A stretch of DNA of 10,378 bases, taken from assembly GCA_910584805.1 (NCBI GenBank), contig CAJUCB010000052.1, positions 1-10,378 of the forward strand. Reading direction: 5' to 3'. Both the position numbers and the translations under genes were made by a program. This stretch comes from an uncultured Oscillospiraceae bacterium. Lineage in GTDB: Bacteria; Bacillota; Clostridia; Oscillospirales; Oscillospiraceae. Position 1 is the stretch's first letter; each line of letters begins with the position of its first letter. Below the pieces are notes generated by a model, which worked only from the letters and a program-made list of their open reading frames with translations, had not been told where the DNA came from and ran no database searches. Shown in pieces: positions 1-9,460 of the stretch.

Positions 1-913
1 GGGCCTCCCCGTCCATGCGCAAGAGTTGACGGGCCACATAGCACTCGCAGTCGTAGAGACGGGCCAGATAGCAGGCGTCCTGCCTGGCGATCTCCTCCCG
101 GACGATCTGTCCCCGGTGGATGAGATCGTCCAAGCTCTCCTCCAAATCCTCCTGGGGCAGGCTCAGCAGCACGCTGGAGGCGGAGAGGAGCTTGGCGTAG
201 GGGAGAAAGACGTGGCCGTTGTCCAGGTTGTGGGTGAGGGTATAGAGTAGCCCGGCCTCCAGCCGCAAGGGATCCCCCGGTTGGATGTCCAGCTCCAGGG
301 CCAGCTTGTCCGCCAGGGGGAAGGCCACCAGCAGGGGCTCTTGGGTGAGTAAGTAGGGGTTGGCCCGGAGGGCGCTGAGGGCCAGGTCCCCATATTGGCG
401 GTAAAGGGGCATGGCCAGTTGCAGGGGAAGGCTGTGGGCGGAGAGGAAGTCCAGCAGGCGGCGCATGGACAGCTGCATACACAGGGAGCGGTGGATGGTC
501 TCCGCCCGCCTGGGAGAGATGCCCTTCACCTGAGTAAGCCGCTGGGGCTCGTCCTCAATGACGGTGAGCACGTCGGCGCCGAAGGTATCCACCAGCCGCC
601 GGGCGGTGGCGGTGCCCACCCCCTTGATGGCCCCGGAGGCCAGGTATTCAAACACCGCGTGCTCTCCCTCCGGCAGCCGCCGCTCCACGATCTCCGCCCG
701 GAGCTGGGGGCCGTAGGTGCTGTGGTGGGTCCACTGGCCGTGGACCCCCAGCCCTTCCCCGGGGGTCACCCCCGGCATGGCACCCACCACCGTGACCTCA
801 TCCCCGTCTGATGTGTCCAAGAGCAGAATGGTATAGCCGTTCTCCTCGTTGCGGTAGATCACGGTGGAGACGGTGCCTTCCATAAAAATCAGTTCACAGG
901 GAGAAGTAGCCAT
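1..913 (-). CDS. recD2: RecD2-type ATP-dependent DNA helicase, N-terminal part (3' end outside window)
   Basis: The frame is open from the left edge to 913, giving the first 304 codons of a protein that is usually about 720-750 residues. The N-terminus (residues 11-90, with GTVSTVIYRNEENGY near residue 13) matches the OB-like N-terminal domain typical of RecD2/YrrC helicases. Residues about 90-150 form tandem helix-hairpin-helix motifs (GAIKGVGTATARRL, then QVKGISPRRAETI). The Walker A and other helicase motifs would lie beyond the window edge. RecD2 is a 5'-3' DNA helicase of genome maintenance, present in bacteria that lack RecBC. I chose the ATG at 911-913 because AAGGAAG lies 7 bases upstream. 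An internal ATG at 881-883 starts right at the conserved domain but has no comparable site. The start overlaps the preceding gene by 20 bases, which suggests translational coupling. The family call is confident; completeness cannot be judged. Confidence 0.92.
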   Translation of the reverse strand, partial: MATSPCELIFMEGTVSTVIYRNEENGYTILLLDTSDGDEVTVVGAMPGVTPGEGLGVHGQWTHHSTYGPQLRAEIVERRLPEGEHAVFEYLASGAIKGVGTATARRLVDTFGADVLTVIEDEPQRLTQVKGISPRRAETIHRSLCMQLSMRRLLDFLSAHSLPLQLAMPLYRQYGDLALSALRANPYLLTQEPLLVAFPLADKLALELDIQPGDPLRLEAGLLYTLTHNLDNGHVFLPYAKLLSASSVLLSLPQEDLEESLDDLIHRGQIVREEIARQDACYLARLYDCECYVARQLLRMDGEA

Positions 914-1241
914 GGTCGTTCTTCCTTTTCAGTATCAAGCTGACCTCCTCTGCTGGGCAGAATAGGAGGGTGCTGTCCCTGCGGCCCAGGGCCTGGACGG
1001 TGCCCTGCCCGTCAGGGGTGAGCCCCGCGTCTACCACCAGGATGGTGAAGCGGGAGAATTTTTCCCTGCGCAGCCAGTCCAGATGGCGCAGGGTCTGTTC
1101 CAACCCCTCCGCGTCGCCGGTGACGGGGAGCACCGCAAAGACGGGCAAGGTACCCGCGGTGGGGCGGAGCAGGTGGGTGAAGATCCACTGGTTCAAGAAC
1201 AGCAGCAGAAAGGCCGCCAGGAGGATCCATAAAAGCTCCAT
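894..1241 (-). CDS. Small membrane-anchored protein with a glycosyltransferase-like (GT-A) half-domain, function unknown
   Basis: This is a 115-residue protein. One hydrophobic segment (residues 3-22) should act as a membrane anchor or uncleaved signal. The rest is soluble: a beta-strand VFAVLPVTGDAEGLEQTL (about 34-51), a basic helix, then FTILVVDAG (65-73). That strand-helix-strand order with a VVDxG turn resembles the opening of family 2 glycosyltransferases (ILVVDDGS), but the protein ends before any acceptor or catalytic region, so catalysis is unlikely. The start is supported by GGAGG 9 bases upstream of the ATG. It lies 48 bases after uvrA and its last 20 bases overlap the start of recD2, so it is almost certainly co-transcribed with both. 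It is a real gene by its ribosome binding site, spacing and composition. The glycosyltransferase resemblance is my inference; a different alpha/beta fold is possible. Confidence 0.75.
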   Translation of the reverse strand: MELLWILLAAFLLLFLNQWIFTHLLRPTAGTLPVFAVLPVTGDAEGLEQTLRHLDWLRREKFSRFTILVVDAGLTPDGQGTVQALGRRDSTLLFCPAEEVSLILKRKNDHGYFSL

Positions 1242-1289
1242 TCTGATACACCTCCACTCCAGTCTATGACTGGGGGAGGGCGGGGGTGC

Positions 1290-4127
<2,838 letters not shown>

Positions 4128-4155
4128 GGGCGTGGTTCTCCTTCTTGGTGGGGTT

Positions 4156-4512
4156 TCAATATAGGGGCCAACCTGGGGGTATGGCGTCCAGGGGCTGGAA
4201 AATCAGGAAGGCGGCGCAGGCCAGCAGCACCAAGACCTCCCAGAGGATGCCCAGGGGGATCAACAGCTTGATGGCTTCCAGGGCAAAGCGCCGGGCGCCG
4301 GTGAAGCTGTCGATGTACGGGCGCTCCAATTTGCCTGCCTGCTTCCATTTTCTCCAAAAGGCCAGCAGGAGGATTAGGACGAAAAGGCTGACCGTCAGCA
4401 GGGCCCCGGCCACGATGTTTAAGGCGATACCCAGGAAGGGCAGGACGATGGCCAGGACGGCGGAGCCCAGGAACAGGGTGGCCAGAATGAGGAACAGCAG
4501 CGCAAAGAGCAT
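4156..4512 (-). CDS. Small integral membrane protein, function unknown
   Basis: This 118-residue protein is very hydrophobic. Two membrane segments run through residues about 2-24 and 26-52. A basic, charged loop follows (about 53-80, with FWRKWKQAGKLERPY). A third and possibly fourth segment lies at about 80-106, and the tail is short and Pro-rich. The positive-inside rule would put the basic loop in the cytoplasm. I do not recognise a family. The start is well supported by AGGAGG 7 bases upstream of the ATG. That site overlaps the TAG stop of the preceding CPCC gene, which suggests coupled translation. It is followed 28 bases later by uvrA. Nothing in the sequence links it to DNA repair beyond its place in the operon. 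Confidence 0.8.
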   Translation of the reverse strand: MLFALLFLILATLFLGSAVLAIVLPFLGIALNIVAGALLTVSLFVLILLLAFWRKWKQAGKLERPYIDSFTGARRFALEAIKLLIPLGILWEVLVLLACAAFLIFQPLDAIPPGWPLY

Positions 4513-4523
4513 GGGGTTTCCTC

Positions 4524-4784
4524 CTAGGGTTGGTTTTTCAAGGGCAGCTCGTCTGCCGTGGGCGGCCGGACATGGCGGACCAGATCAGGCCGCACGGCTC
4601 CAAAGCGGGCAAAATTCTCCCGTCCTTGGCGTAAGGTGAGGCCCCGGTTTTCGTCACTGGGGGCGTCCTCCCCGGGGTCGAACACGTCGTTCTCCCAAAA
4701 GCATACCGGGCAAATGTAGGCAATGGCTTCCTCCCTGGGGACCGGCAGCGTCAGAAAACCGCAGCAGGGGCAGGGGTAGTTCAT
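4524..4784 (-). CDS. CPCC-type cysteine-rich protein
   Basis: This is an 86-residue protein opening with NYPCPCCGFLTL and continuing with YICPVCFWENDVFDP. That is the pattern of the cysteine-rich CPCC family (Pfam PF14206). Cys5/Cys8 and Cys25/Cys28 form two CxxC knuckles likely to bind one zinc; Cys7 gives the extra CPCC cysteine. The C-terminal half is charged and has no further cysteines. Family members occur widely as small stand-alone proteins, and some lie near polymorphic toxin systems where an immunity role has been proposed. No toxin is present here, so that role is not supported. The ATG overlaps the stop of the MmcQ/YjbR gene as ATGA, with GGAGG only one base upstream, so translation probably re-initiates from the upstream gene. 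The TAG stop lies at the ribosome binding site of the next gene. Confidence 0.88.
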   Translation of the reverse strand: MNYPCPCCGFLTLPVPREEAIAYICPVCFWENDVFDPGEDAPSDENRGLTLRQGRENFARFGAVRPDLVRHVRPPTADELPLKNQP

Positions 4785-5170
4785 TCCTCCGCCGCCAACT
4801 CTTTCTGGACGTACTTGGGCAGCTTTTCCACCACCAGACGGTAGGACATATCACACATGTCTCGCAGCACCTCATCGGGCAGGTCGCCGTCCAGGAAGGC
4901 GGCGTTCCAGTGGCGCTTGTCGCTGTAGAAGCCGGGGTGGATTTCCGGGTAAGTCTCCCGGAAGCCCTCCGCCAGCCGGGGGTCACACTTCAGGTTTACC
5001 AGGGGATGGCCGCCGTAGTCCTTGTGCTTTTCCTCCGGCTCACAGATGGCGGCGAAGAGCTTGCCCCGCACCATATAGCGGTGCCACTGCCATTCTTCCT
5101 TAAAATCCTTTTCCACCCCGGGCTTGGACAGGAGGTGGTCGTTTAACCAGTCATAATGGGTCGTATTCAT
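4781..5170 (-). CDS. MmcQ/YjbR family protein
   Basis: This is a 129-residue protein of the MmcQ/YjbR family (PF04237), whose fold resembles a double-wing DNA-binding domain. Family hallmarks are visible: an N-terminal helix region; a strand with MVRGKLFAAIC (33-43); HPLVNLKCDP (55-64); PEIHPGFYSDKRHWNAAFLDG (75-95), equivalent to the conserved 'PGxxxxKxHW' block; and the C-terminal SYRLVVEKLPK (109-119). Length is typical. The biochemical role is unknown despite the DNA-binding label in databases. The start ATG has GAGG 8 bases upstream, and that site overlaps the TGA stop of the DUF5131 gene. The stop overlaps the next start as ATGA. It is tightly embedded in the uvr operon. Confidence 0.92.
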   Translation of the reverse strand: MNTTHYDWLNDHLLSKPGVEKDFKEEWQWHRYMVRGKLFAAICEPEEKHKDYGGHPLVNLKCDPRLAEGFRETYPEIHPGFYSDKRHWNAAFLDGDLPDEVLRDMCDMSYRLVVEKLPKYVQKELAAEE

Positions 5171-5180
5171 GAGAATGTCC

Positions 5181-5969
5181 TCATTTCTTTGGGTTGATGG
5201 GCTTGCCGCCTAAAACAGACCACTCCTGCCCTCCGTGGAGGGGGCGGAAGGTCCGGCATTGGAAGTTGATGTTGGCCCGCCGGGCCTGGCTGTGCTGAAG
5301 CTTTCGGGGGATTTGGTACAGTTTCCCATCCTTGATGAGCTTTGCCCCCGTCTGCTTGAAGAGGAAGGGCACCCCTGCCTCTATGCACTGTTGGCGGAGG
5401 TCCAAAACCCACTCATACCGGCAGGGCCGGGCGTTGGGCCCGGATTCCCCGCCGGCCACCACCTGGGTGATCTCCGGCCCCAGCCAGGGCCGCAGGTTGA
5501 TGGGCCCCAGCAAGGGCTCGCAGGCAATGGACTTGTGGCGGATGGGGGCGGCCAGGAGGAGGGGCAGGCGGAAATCCGCCCGGGGCTGGTCCTCCGCCGT
5601 GGAGCAGATGCCCACGTTTTCATAGCCCGGGCCCCAGTCTGGGGGGAGGTGGTCCAGGAGGCGGTGGATGCGCTTGGTGATGAAGAAAAAGTGTAGGTCT
5701 GACCGGGCCTGTATCATGGCCCAGGCCCAGGGCCGCCACTCGTCGGCCTCTTCCAGGAGGAAGTCCGAGGAAAAGCAGGTCCACACCATCTCCCCAGGGG
5801 GGATTTTCCAGGAGCCATCCCGCTTTTTTTGCAGGGGGAGGTCGTAGGTTTTGGTGCGGTAGACCTGGGCGGCATCCAGCCCCCGGCGGCTGTCCCCCCG
5901 GTAGACATAGCAGTTGGCGCAGCCGGGGGAGAGCTTTTTGCAGCCGTGCCAGGGGTTCCAGTTGGCCAC
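5181..5969 (-). CDS. DUF5131 family protein (phage Gp37/Gp68-like)
   Basis: This 262-residue protein opens with NWNPWHGCKKLSPGCANCY, the signature of the DUF5131 / Gp37-Gp68 family (PF07505). Cys10, Cys17 and Cys20 form a CX6CX2C cluster that may bind a metal or iron-sulfur centre. The other family blocks are present: FFFITKR (95-101), ENVGICSTAEDQ (117-128), IACEPLLGPI (148-157), VVAGGESGPNARPC (170-183) and AGVPFLFKQTGA (198-209). Length fits a complete member. The spacing of cysteines and the barrel-like block order suggest a relation to radical SAM enzymes, but this is inference and no reaction is known to me. The start is a GTG at 5967-5969, chosen because the conserved motif begins at once and GAGGG lies 8 bases upstream. 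It lies 4 bases after the ybaK stop. Although named after phage proteins, the family is common in chromosomes; no other phage gene is here. Confidence 0.9.
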   Translation of the reverse strand: MANWNPWHGCKKLSPGCANCYVYRGDSRRGLDAAQVYRTKTYDLPLQKKRDGSWKIPPGEMVWTCFSSDFLLEEADEWRPWAWAMIQARSDLHFFFITKRIHRLLDHLPPDWGPGYENVGICSTAEDQPRADFRLPLLLAAPIRHKSIACEPLLGPINLRPWLGPEITQVVAGGESGPNARPCRYEWVLDLRQQCIEAGVPFLFKQTGAKLIKDGKLYQIPRKLQHSQARRANINFQCRTFRPLHGGQEWSVLGGKPINPKK

Positions 5970-5973
5970 AGCC

Positions 5974-6465
5974 TCAGCCCTCGACGATCACGTCGGCGGT
6001 AGAGGCCCCCACCAGGGCCATCAGGTCGGCGGGGGCGACCTCCACCTGATAGCCGATTTTTCCGGCGGAGACATATAGCGTCTCTTGCGCCAAGCAGCTC
6101 TCATGGAACACAGTGGGGAAGGTTTTTTTCATCCCCACCGGGGAGCAGCCGCCGTGGACATAGCCGGTGAGGGGCAGCAGTTCCTTGGCGGGCAGCATGG
6201 CAACGGACTTTTCTCCCACCGCCTTGGCGGCCTTTTTCAGGTCCAGGGTGTCGGCTACCGGGATGTCAAAGACGTAATAATTCCCGGAAGCGCCACGGGC
6301 CACCAGGGTCTTGAACACCGCCGCCGGGTCCTGGCCCATGGACTGGGCCACCGTGACCCCGTCCACCGCGCCGTCCTCGTGGGGGTAGCTGTGGGGGGTA
6401 TAGGGGATTTTCTTCTGTTCCAGCGTGCGCATGACGTTTGTTTTTTCTTCTTTCTTCTTTGCCAT
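5974..6465 (-). CDS. ybaK: YbaK-type aminoacyl-tRNA deacylase (Cys-tRNA(Pro) deacylase family)
   Basis: This 163-residue protein matches the YbaK/EbsC family, trans-editing enzymes that hydrolyse mischarged tRNA such as Cys-tRNA(Pro). Visible family features are VFKTLVARG with the conserved lysine (Lys52), the loop YVHGGCSPVGMKK (102-114), and YVSAGKIGYQVEVAPADL (131-148). The ATG at 6463-6465 is chosen because GGAAGGA lies 9 bases upstream and the protein begins with a usual length and a basic N-terminus (AKKKEEKTN). The open frame continues upstream to an ATG at 6568-6570, but that extension encodes a piece of an unrelated XRE regulator and has no ribosome binding site. The stop is 4 bases before the DUF5131 start. 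Substrate specificity within the superfamily cannot be read from sequence alone. Confidence 0.93.
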   Translation of the reverse strand: MAKKKEEKTNVMRTLEQKKIPYTPHSYPHEDGAVDGVTVAQSMGQDPAAVFKTLVARGASGNYYVFDIPVADTLDLKKAAKAVGEKSVAMLPAKELLPLTGYVHGGCSPVGMKKTFPTVFHESCLAQETLYVSAGKIGYQVEVAPADLMALVGASTADVIVEG

Positions 6466-6624
6466 GGGATTCAGTCCTTCCAAACGGGGGTCTATGAGTT
6501 CTTTGCGGTCTGTGCGGCCTAGGAGATAGTCGGCAGATACATCATAAAAATCAGCTAGGAAAGCTAACATGGTAGAGGAAATATTGATCTTACCATGACG
6601 ATCCCTACGAATTTCCCCAGCGCT
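6466..6624 (-). pseudogene. Remnant of an XRE-family transcriptional regulator (C-terminal part of the HTH domain)
   Basis: Between the uvrB stop and the ybaK start lies a 159-base stretch that stays open in the frame of both neighbours. Its translation contains INISSTMLAFLADFYDVS followed by ADYLLGRTDRKEL, the typical last helix and hinge of XRE/Cro HTH regulators ('LxxLADFYGVSxDYLLGRTD'). The first helices, including the recognition helix, are absent, and the only in-frame ATG (6568-6570) has no Shine-Dalgarno site, so it is unlikely to be made as a working protein. By my count 6541-6600 is 35% GC, against 60% in 6661-6720 within uvrB, and its codons end in A or T (TTA, CTA, ATA, GAT). This points to a laterally acquired gene cut down by deletion. 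An N-terminal extension of YbaK is a less likely explanation. Confidence 0.72.
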
Positions 6625-8586
6625 TTACTTCCCCTGCAACACGATGATCTGATCCCGCAAAATGGCGGCGTACTCGAATTCCAGCCGCTTGCTGGCCTCC
6701 TTCATCTCCTTCTCCAGCTTGGCGATGAGCTCGTCCTTCTCCTTGTCGGAGAGCTTCCGCTTGCCCCGCTTCCCCTCGTCCTTGTCCACCTGGCCGATTT
6801 CGATGAGCTCCCGGATGGACTTGACGATGGTTTTGGGGACGATGCCGTGGGCCTTGTTGTAGTCGTCCTGGATTTTCCGGCGGCGCTCCGTCTCCCCCAT
6901 GGCGGCGGCCATGGAGGGGGTCACCTTGTCGGCGTAGAGGATCACCAATCCCTCGGCGTTCCGGGCCGCCCGGCCGATGGTCTGGATTAAGGAGGTCTCC
7001 GAGCGGAGGAACCCCTCTTTGTCCGCGTCCAGGATAGCCACCAGGGACACCTCCGGCAAGTCTAACCCCTCCCGCAGGAGGTTGATGCCCACCAGCACGT
7101 CGAACTCCCCCAGCCGCAGGTCCCGCAAGAGCTCCATGCGCTGGATGGTGTCCACGTCGTGGTGCATGTACCGCACCCGGATGCCCACATTTTGCAGGTA
7201 GGTGGTAAGGTCCTCGGCCATTTTTTTGGTGAGGGTGGTCACCAGCACCCGTTCCCCACGGGCGCTGCGGGTGTTGATCTCGCCCACCAGGTCGTCGATC
7301 TGCCCCTCCACTGGGCGCACCTCCACCACCGGGTCCAGCAGGCCTGTGGGGCGGATGACCTGCTCCACCACCTGGCCGCTGCGGCTGCGCTCATACTCGC
7401 CGGGGGTGGCGGAGACATAGATCACCTGGTTCAGCCGCTGGGAGAACTCGTCAAAGTTCAGGGGCCGGTTGTCAAAGGCGCAGGGGAGCCGGAACCCGTA
7501 GTCCACCAACGTGGTCTTTCTGGCCCGGTCCCCGGCATACATGGCCCGGACTTGGGGGAGGGTTACGTGGCTCTCGTCGATGAATAGGAGGAAGTCGTCG
7601 GGGAAGTAGTCCAGCAGGGTATTGGGAGGGGAGCCCACGGGGCGGCCCTCAATGACCCGGCTATAGTTCTCGATGCCGGAGCAGTAGCCCAGCTCCTGCA
7701 TCATCTCAATGTCGTAGGAGACCCGCTGGCTGATGCGCTGGGCCTCAATGAGCTGCTCGTTCTCTTTGAAATGGGCCACCCGCTCCTCCATCTCCTGGTA
7801 AATTTCCCGGATGGCCAGGTCCAGCTTGTCCTTGGGGGTGACGTAGTGGGTGGCAGGCCAGATAGGGATGTTTTTCAGCCGCCGCACCGGGGCCCCGGTG
7901 ACCACATTAATTTCACTGATCCGGTCGATCTCATCCCCAAAGAACTCCACCCGGATGGCGGTGTCCTTCCAGTAGGCAGGCCAGAGCTCCACCGTGTCCC
8001 CCCGGACCCGGAACATGTTCCGGGCAAAGGCCACGTCGTTGCGCTCATAGCGGATGGACACCAGCCGTTGCATCAGCTCTTCCGGCTTCATCACCGCCCC
8101 AACCCGGAGGGACACCATCATTTTGGCAAAGTCCTCCGGCTCGCCCAGGCCGTAGATACAGGACACCGAGGCCACCACGATCACGTCCCGGCGCTCCAAG
8201 AGGGAGGCGGTGGCCGCCAGGCGCAGGCGGTCGATCTCATCGTTGGTGGAGGAGTCCTTTTCAATAAATGTGTCCGTGTGGGGGATGTAGGCCTCCGGCT
8301 GGTAGTAGTCATAGTAGGACACAAAATATTCCACCGCGTTGTTGGGGAAAAACTCCTTGAACTCCTCGCATAGCTGAGCGGCCAGGGTCTTGTTGTGGGC
8401 CAGCACCAGGGTGGGGCGCTGGACCTTCTCAATGACCTTGGCCATGGTGAAGGTTTTGCCAGAGCCGGTGACCCCCAATAAGGTCTGTTCGTCCAGCCCC
8501 AGCTCCACACCCCGGGCCAGGGCGTCGATGGCCTCCGGCTGGTCGCCGGAGGGGGTGTAGTTGCTGACAACTTGAAATTCAGGCAT
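6625..8586 (-). CDS. uvrB: Excinuclease ABC subunit B (UvrB)
   Basis: UvrB is the helicase-like subunit that receives DNA from UvrA, verifies the lesion and recruits UvrC. The 653-residue length is typical. Motifs seen: Walker A GVTGSGKT (38-45); the beta-hairpin region YYDYYQPEAYIP through SSTNDEIDRLR (91-122), which inserts between the DNA strands; helicase motif II as DESH (337-340); motif III VSATPGEYE (391-399); motif V/VI INLLREGLDLPEV and QTIGRAARN (501-543); and a C-terminal UVR domain (about 613-648) that contacts UvrC and UvrA. All key residues are intact. The ATG has AGGAG 6 bases upstream. It follows radC by 26 bases. Its TAA stop is in frame with the XRE remnant and ybaK downstream. 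Confidence 0.99.
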   Translation of the reverse strand: MPEFQVVSNYTPSGDQPEAIDALARGVELGLDEQTLLGVTGSGKTFTMAKVIEKVQRPTLVLAHNKTLAAQLCEEFKEFFPNNAVEYFVSYYDYYQPEAYIPHTDTFIEKDSSTNDEIDRLRLAATASLLERRDVIVVASVSCIYGLGEPEDFAKMMVSLRVGAVMKPEELMQRLVSIRYERNDVAFARNMFRVRGDTVELWPAYWKDTAIRVEFFGDEIDRISEINVVTGAPVRRLKNIPIWPATHYVTPKDKLDLAIREIYQEMEERVAHFKENEQLIEAQRISQRVSYDIEMMQELGYCSGIENYSRVIEGRPVGSPPNTLLDYFPDDFLLFIDESHVTLPQVRAMYAGDRARKTTLVDYGFRLPCAFDNRPLNFDEFSQRLNQVIYVSATPGEYERSRSGQVVEQVIRPTGLLDPVVEVRPVEGQIDDLVGEINTRSARGERVLVTTLTKKMAEDLTTYLQNVGIRVRYMHHDVDTIQRMELLRDLRLGEFDVLVGINLLREGLDLPEVSLVAILDADKEGFLRSETSLIQTIGRAARNAEGLVILYADKVTPSMAAAMGETERRRKIQDDYNKAHGIVPKTIVKSIRELIEIGQVDKDEGKRGKRKLSDKEKDELIAKLEKEMKEASKRLEFEYAAILRDQIIVLQGK

Positions 8587-8612
8587 AGCTGTCTCCTATT
8601 TTCCAATGTGAA

Positions 8613-9302
8613 TCAATACGAAGCAAAGCACTTAAAATACCCGTTGTGCCGCAGGGAATAGATTTCCTCGTCGGTGAGGATTACGTGGTCATACAGGTCA
8701 ATTTCCATGGGCTGCAAATGGGTGCGCAGGAACATGGTGGTGGAGATATCCTCCTGGGAGGGCTCTAATATCCCGCTGGGGTGGTTGTGGGCCAGTACCA
8801 CCGCAGTGGCGTTCATGGACAGGGCGATGTAGGACAAGCTGCGCACATTGATCCCCGAGGCGTTGGGGATGCCCTCGCTGATCTGCTTCACCCCCAGCAG
8901 TTTTAGGTTGCTGTCAAAGCAGCCCACAAAAGCCATCTCGTTGCGGGCTCCGAAGAAGTAGGGGGAGAAGATGTCCCACAGACCCTGGGTGCTGGAACCG
9001 TCCACATCCTTCTTGGCCCGGGAGGCCAGGTATTTGGAGGACAGGGCGGTGAACAGTTTGAGCAGCACCACTGTGTTTTCCCCCACCCCTGGGACCCGCT
9101 GTAAATCCACCGGGTCGGCGTCCAGCACCCCGGAGAGGGAGCCGAACTGGGCCAGGAGGGCGTGAGCCAGGGGGTTTACATCCCCCTGAGGACGGGAGAA
9201 GAACAGGAGCAGCTCCAAAGTGCGTACATCGGAAAAGCTCTCCAAGCCGCCTTTTAGGAACTCCTGGCGCATCCGATCCCGATGGCCGTTGTGGATACCC
9301 AT
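8613..9302 (-). CDS. radC: RadC family protein (JAB/MPN domain)
   Basis: This 229-residue protein has the standard RadC build. An N-terminal helical region contains a helix-hairpin-helix (about 45-90, VPGVGENTVVLLK). A JAB/MPN metalloprotease-like domain follows (about 105-229), with a conserved Glu (Glu122) and the JAMM signature AHNHPSGILEPSQED (171-185: His172, His174, Asp185), which would coordinate zinc. The historical link of RadC to repair has been questioned, and its biochemical role is not settled. It is slightly variant at the N-terminus: MGIHNGHRDRMRQEFL replaces the common 'RER' opening, and this form is frequent in Clostridia. The ATG at 9300-9302 has a GGAGG-rich site upstream. 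It is the first gene of the leftward unit, with a good promoter just upstream. Confidence 0.95.
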   Translation of the reverse strand: MGIHNGHRDRMRQEFLKGGLESFSDVRTLELLLFFSRPQGDVNPLAHALLAQFGSLSGVLDADPVDLQRVPGVGENTVVLLKLFTALSSKYLASRAKKDVDGSSTQGLWDIFSPYFFGARNEMAFVGCFDSNLKLLGVKQISEGIPNASGINVRSLSYIALSMNATAVVLAHNHPSGILEPSQEDISTTMFLRTHLQPMEIDLYDHVILTDEEIYSLRHNGYFKCFASY

Positions 9303-9318
9303 GGTTGTCCCCCCTCCC

Positions 9319-9336
9319 CATTCTGTCCAAAGAATG
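9319..9336. promoter_or_regulatory. Small dyad between the radC promoter and ribosome binding site
   Basis: CATTCT and AGAATG form a perfect 6-base inverted repeat separated by GTCCAA. It lies just downstream of the radC -10 box, at or just after the expected transcription start. It could be an operator or a weak hairpin in the leader RNA. The arms are short, so chance is a real possibility. Confidence 0.3.
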
Positions 9337-9345
9337 ATTTTCTAT

Positions 9346-9374
9346 ATCATACCGCTTTTTTTGCCCTTCGACAA
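9346..9374 (-). promoter_or_regulatory. SigA-type promoter for the radC-uvrB operon
   Basis: On the minus strand, TTGTCG (9374-9369, 4 of 6 matches to the -35 consensus) is followed by a 17-base spacer and TATGAT (9351-9346, 5 of 6 matches to the -10 consensus). The expected start is near 9338, giving a leader of about 36 bases before the radC ATG. No GAAC-N4-GTTC LexA box of the Gram-positive type is present between radC and trmB. Confidence 0.7.
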
Positions 9375-9417
9375 GAGTTTCCTGACGGACAGAGGGTGAA
9401 AAAGGGGAGAAAGCGGG

Positions 9418-9446
9418 CTGACAAAGGCGGGAAACTGTGTTAAAAT
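9418..9446 (+). promoter_or_regulatory. SigA-type promoter for trmB
   Basis: CTGACA (9418-9423, 5 of 6 matches to -35), a 17-base spacer and TAAAAT (9441-9446, 5 of 6 matches to -10) lie just before trmB. A TG at 9438-9439 gives an extended -10 (TGTTAAAAT). The expected leader is short, about 24 bases. It does not overlap the divergent radC promoter; the two -35 boxes are 43 bases apart. Confidence 0.75.
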
Positions 9447-9460
9447 AGCCAGACGTGAAA

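Noticed and set aside
881..883. recD2 start at the ATG of residue 11
   Set aside because: The ATG at 911-913 has AAGGAAG at 7 bases, while no comparable site stands before 883. The gene overlap created is normal for coupled genes.
5181..5969. Prophage remnant, because DUF5131 is named after phage Gp37/Gp68
   Set aside because: No integrase, structural, lysis or attachment sequence is nearby, GC content and codon use match the neighbours, and the gene is tightly packed in the operon.
5974..6570. A 198-residue YbaK with an N-terminal extension starting at 6570
   Set aside because: The extra residues are XRE-like, AT-rich and lack a ribosome binding site, while a good site (GGAAGGA) stands 9 bases before the ATG at 6465.
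6520..6600. Internal promoter for ybaK in the AT-rich stretch
   Set aside because: A TATGAT occurs on the minus strand but no acceptable -35 lies at 16-18 bases, and AT-rich DNA gives such matches by chance.
9364..9385. Possible SOS box near the radC -35 (minus strand GAAACTCTTGTCG)
   Set aside because: Only about 5 of 8 fixed positions match GAAC-N4-GTTC and the right half is poor; it is better explained as the -35 region.
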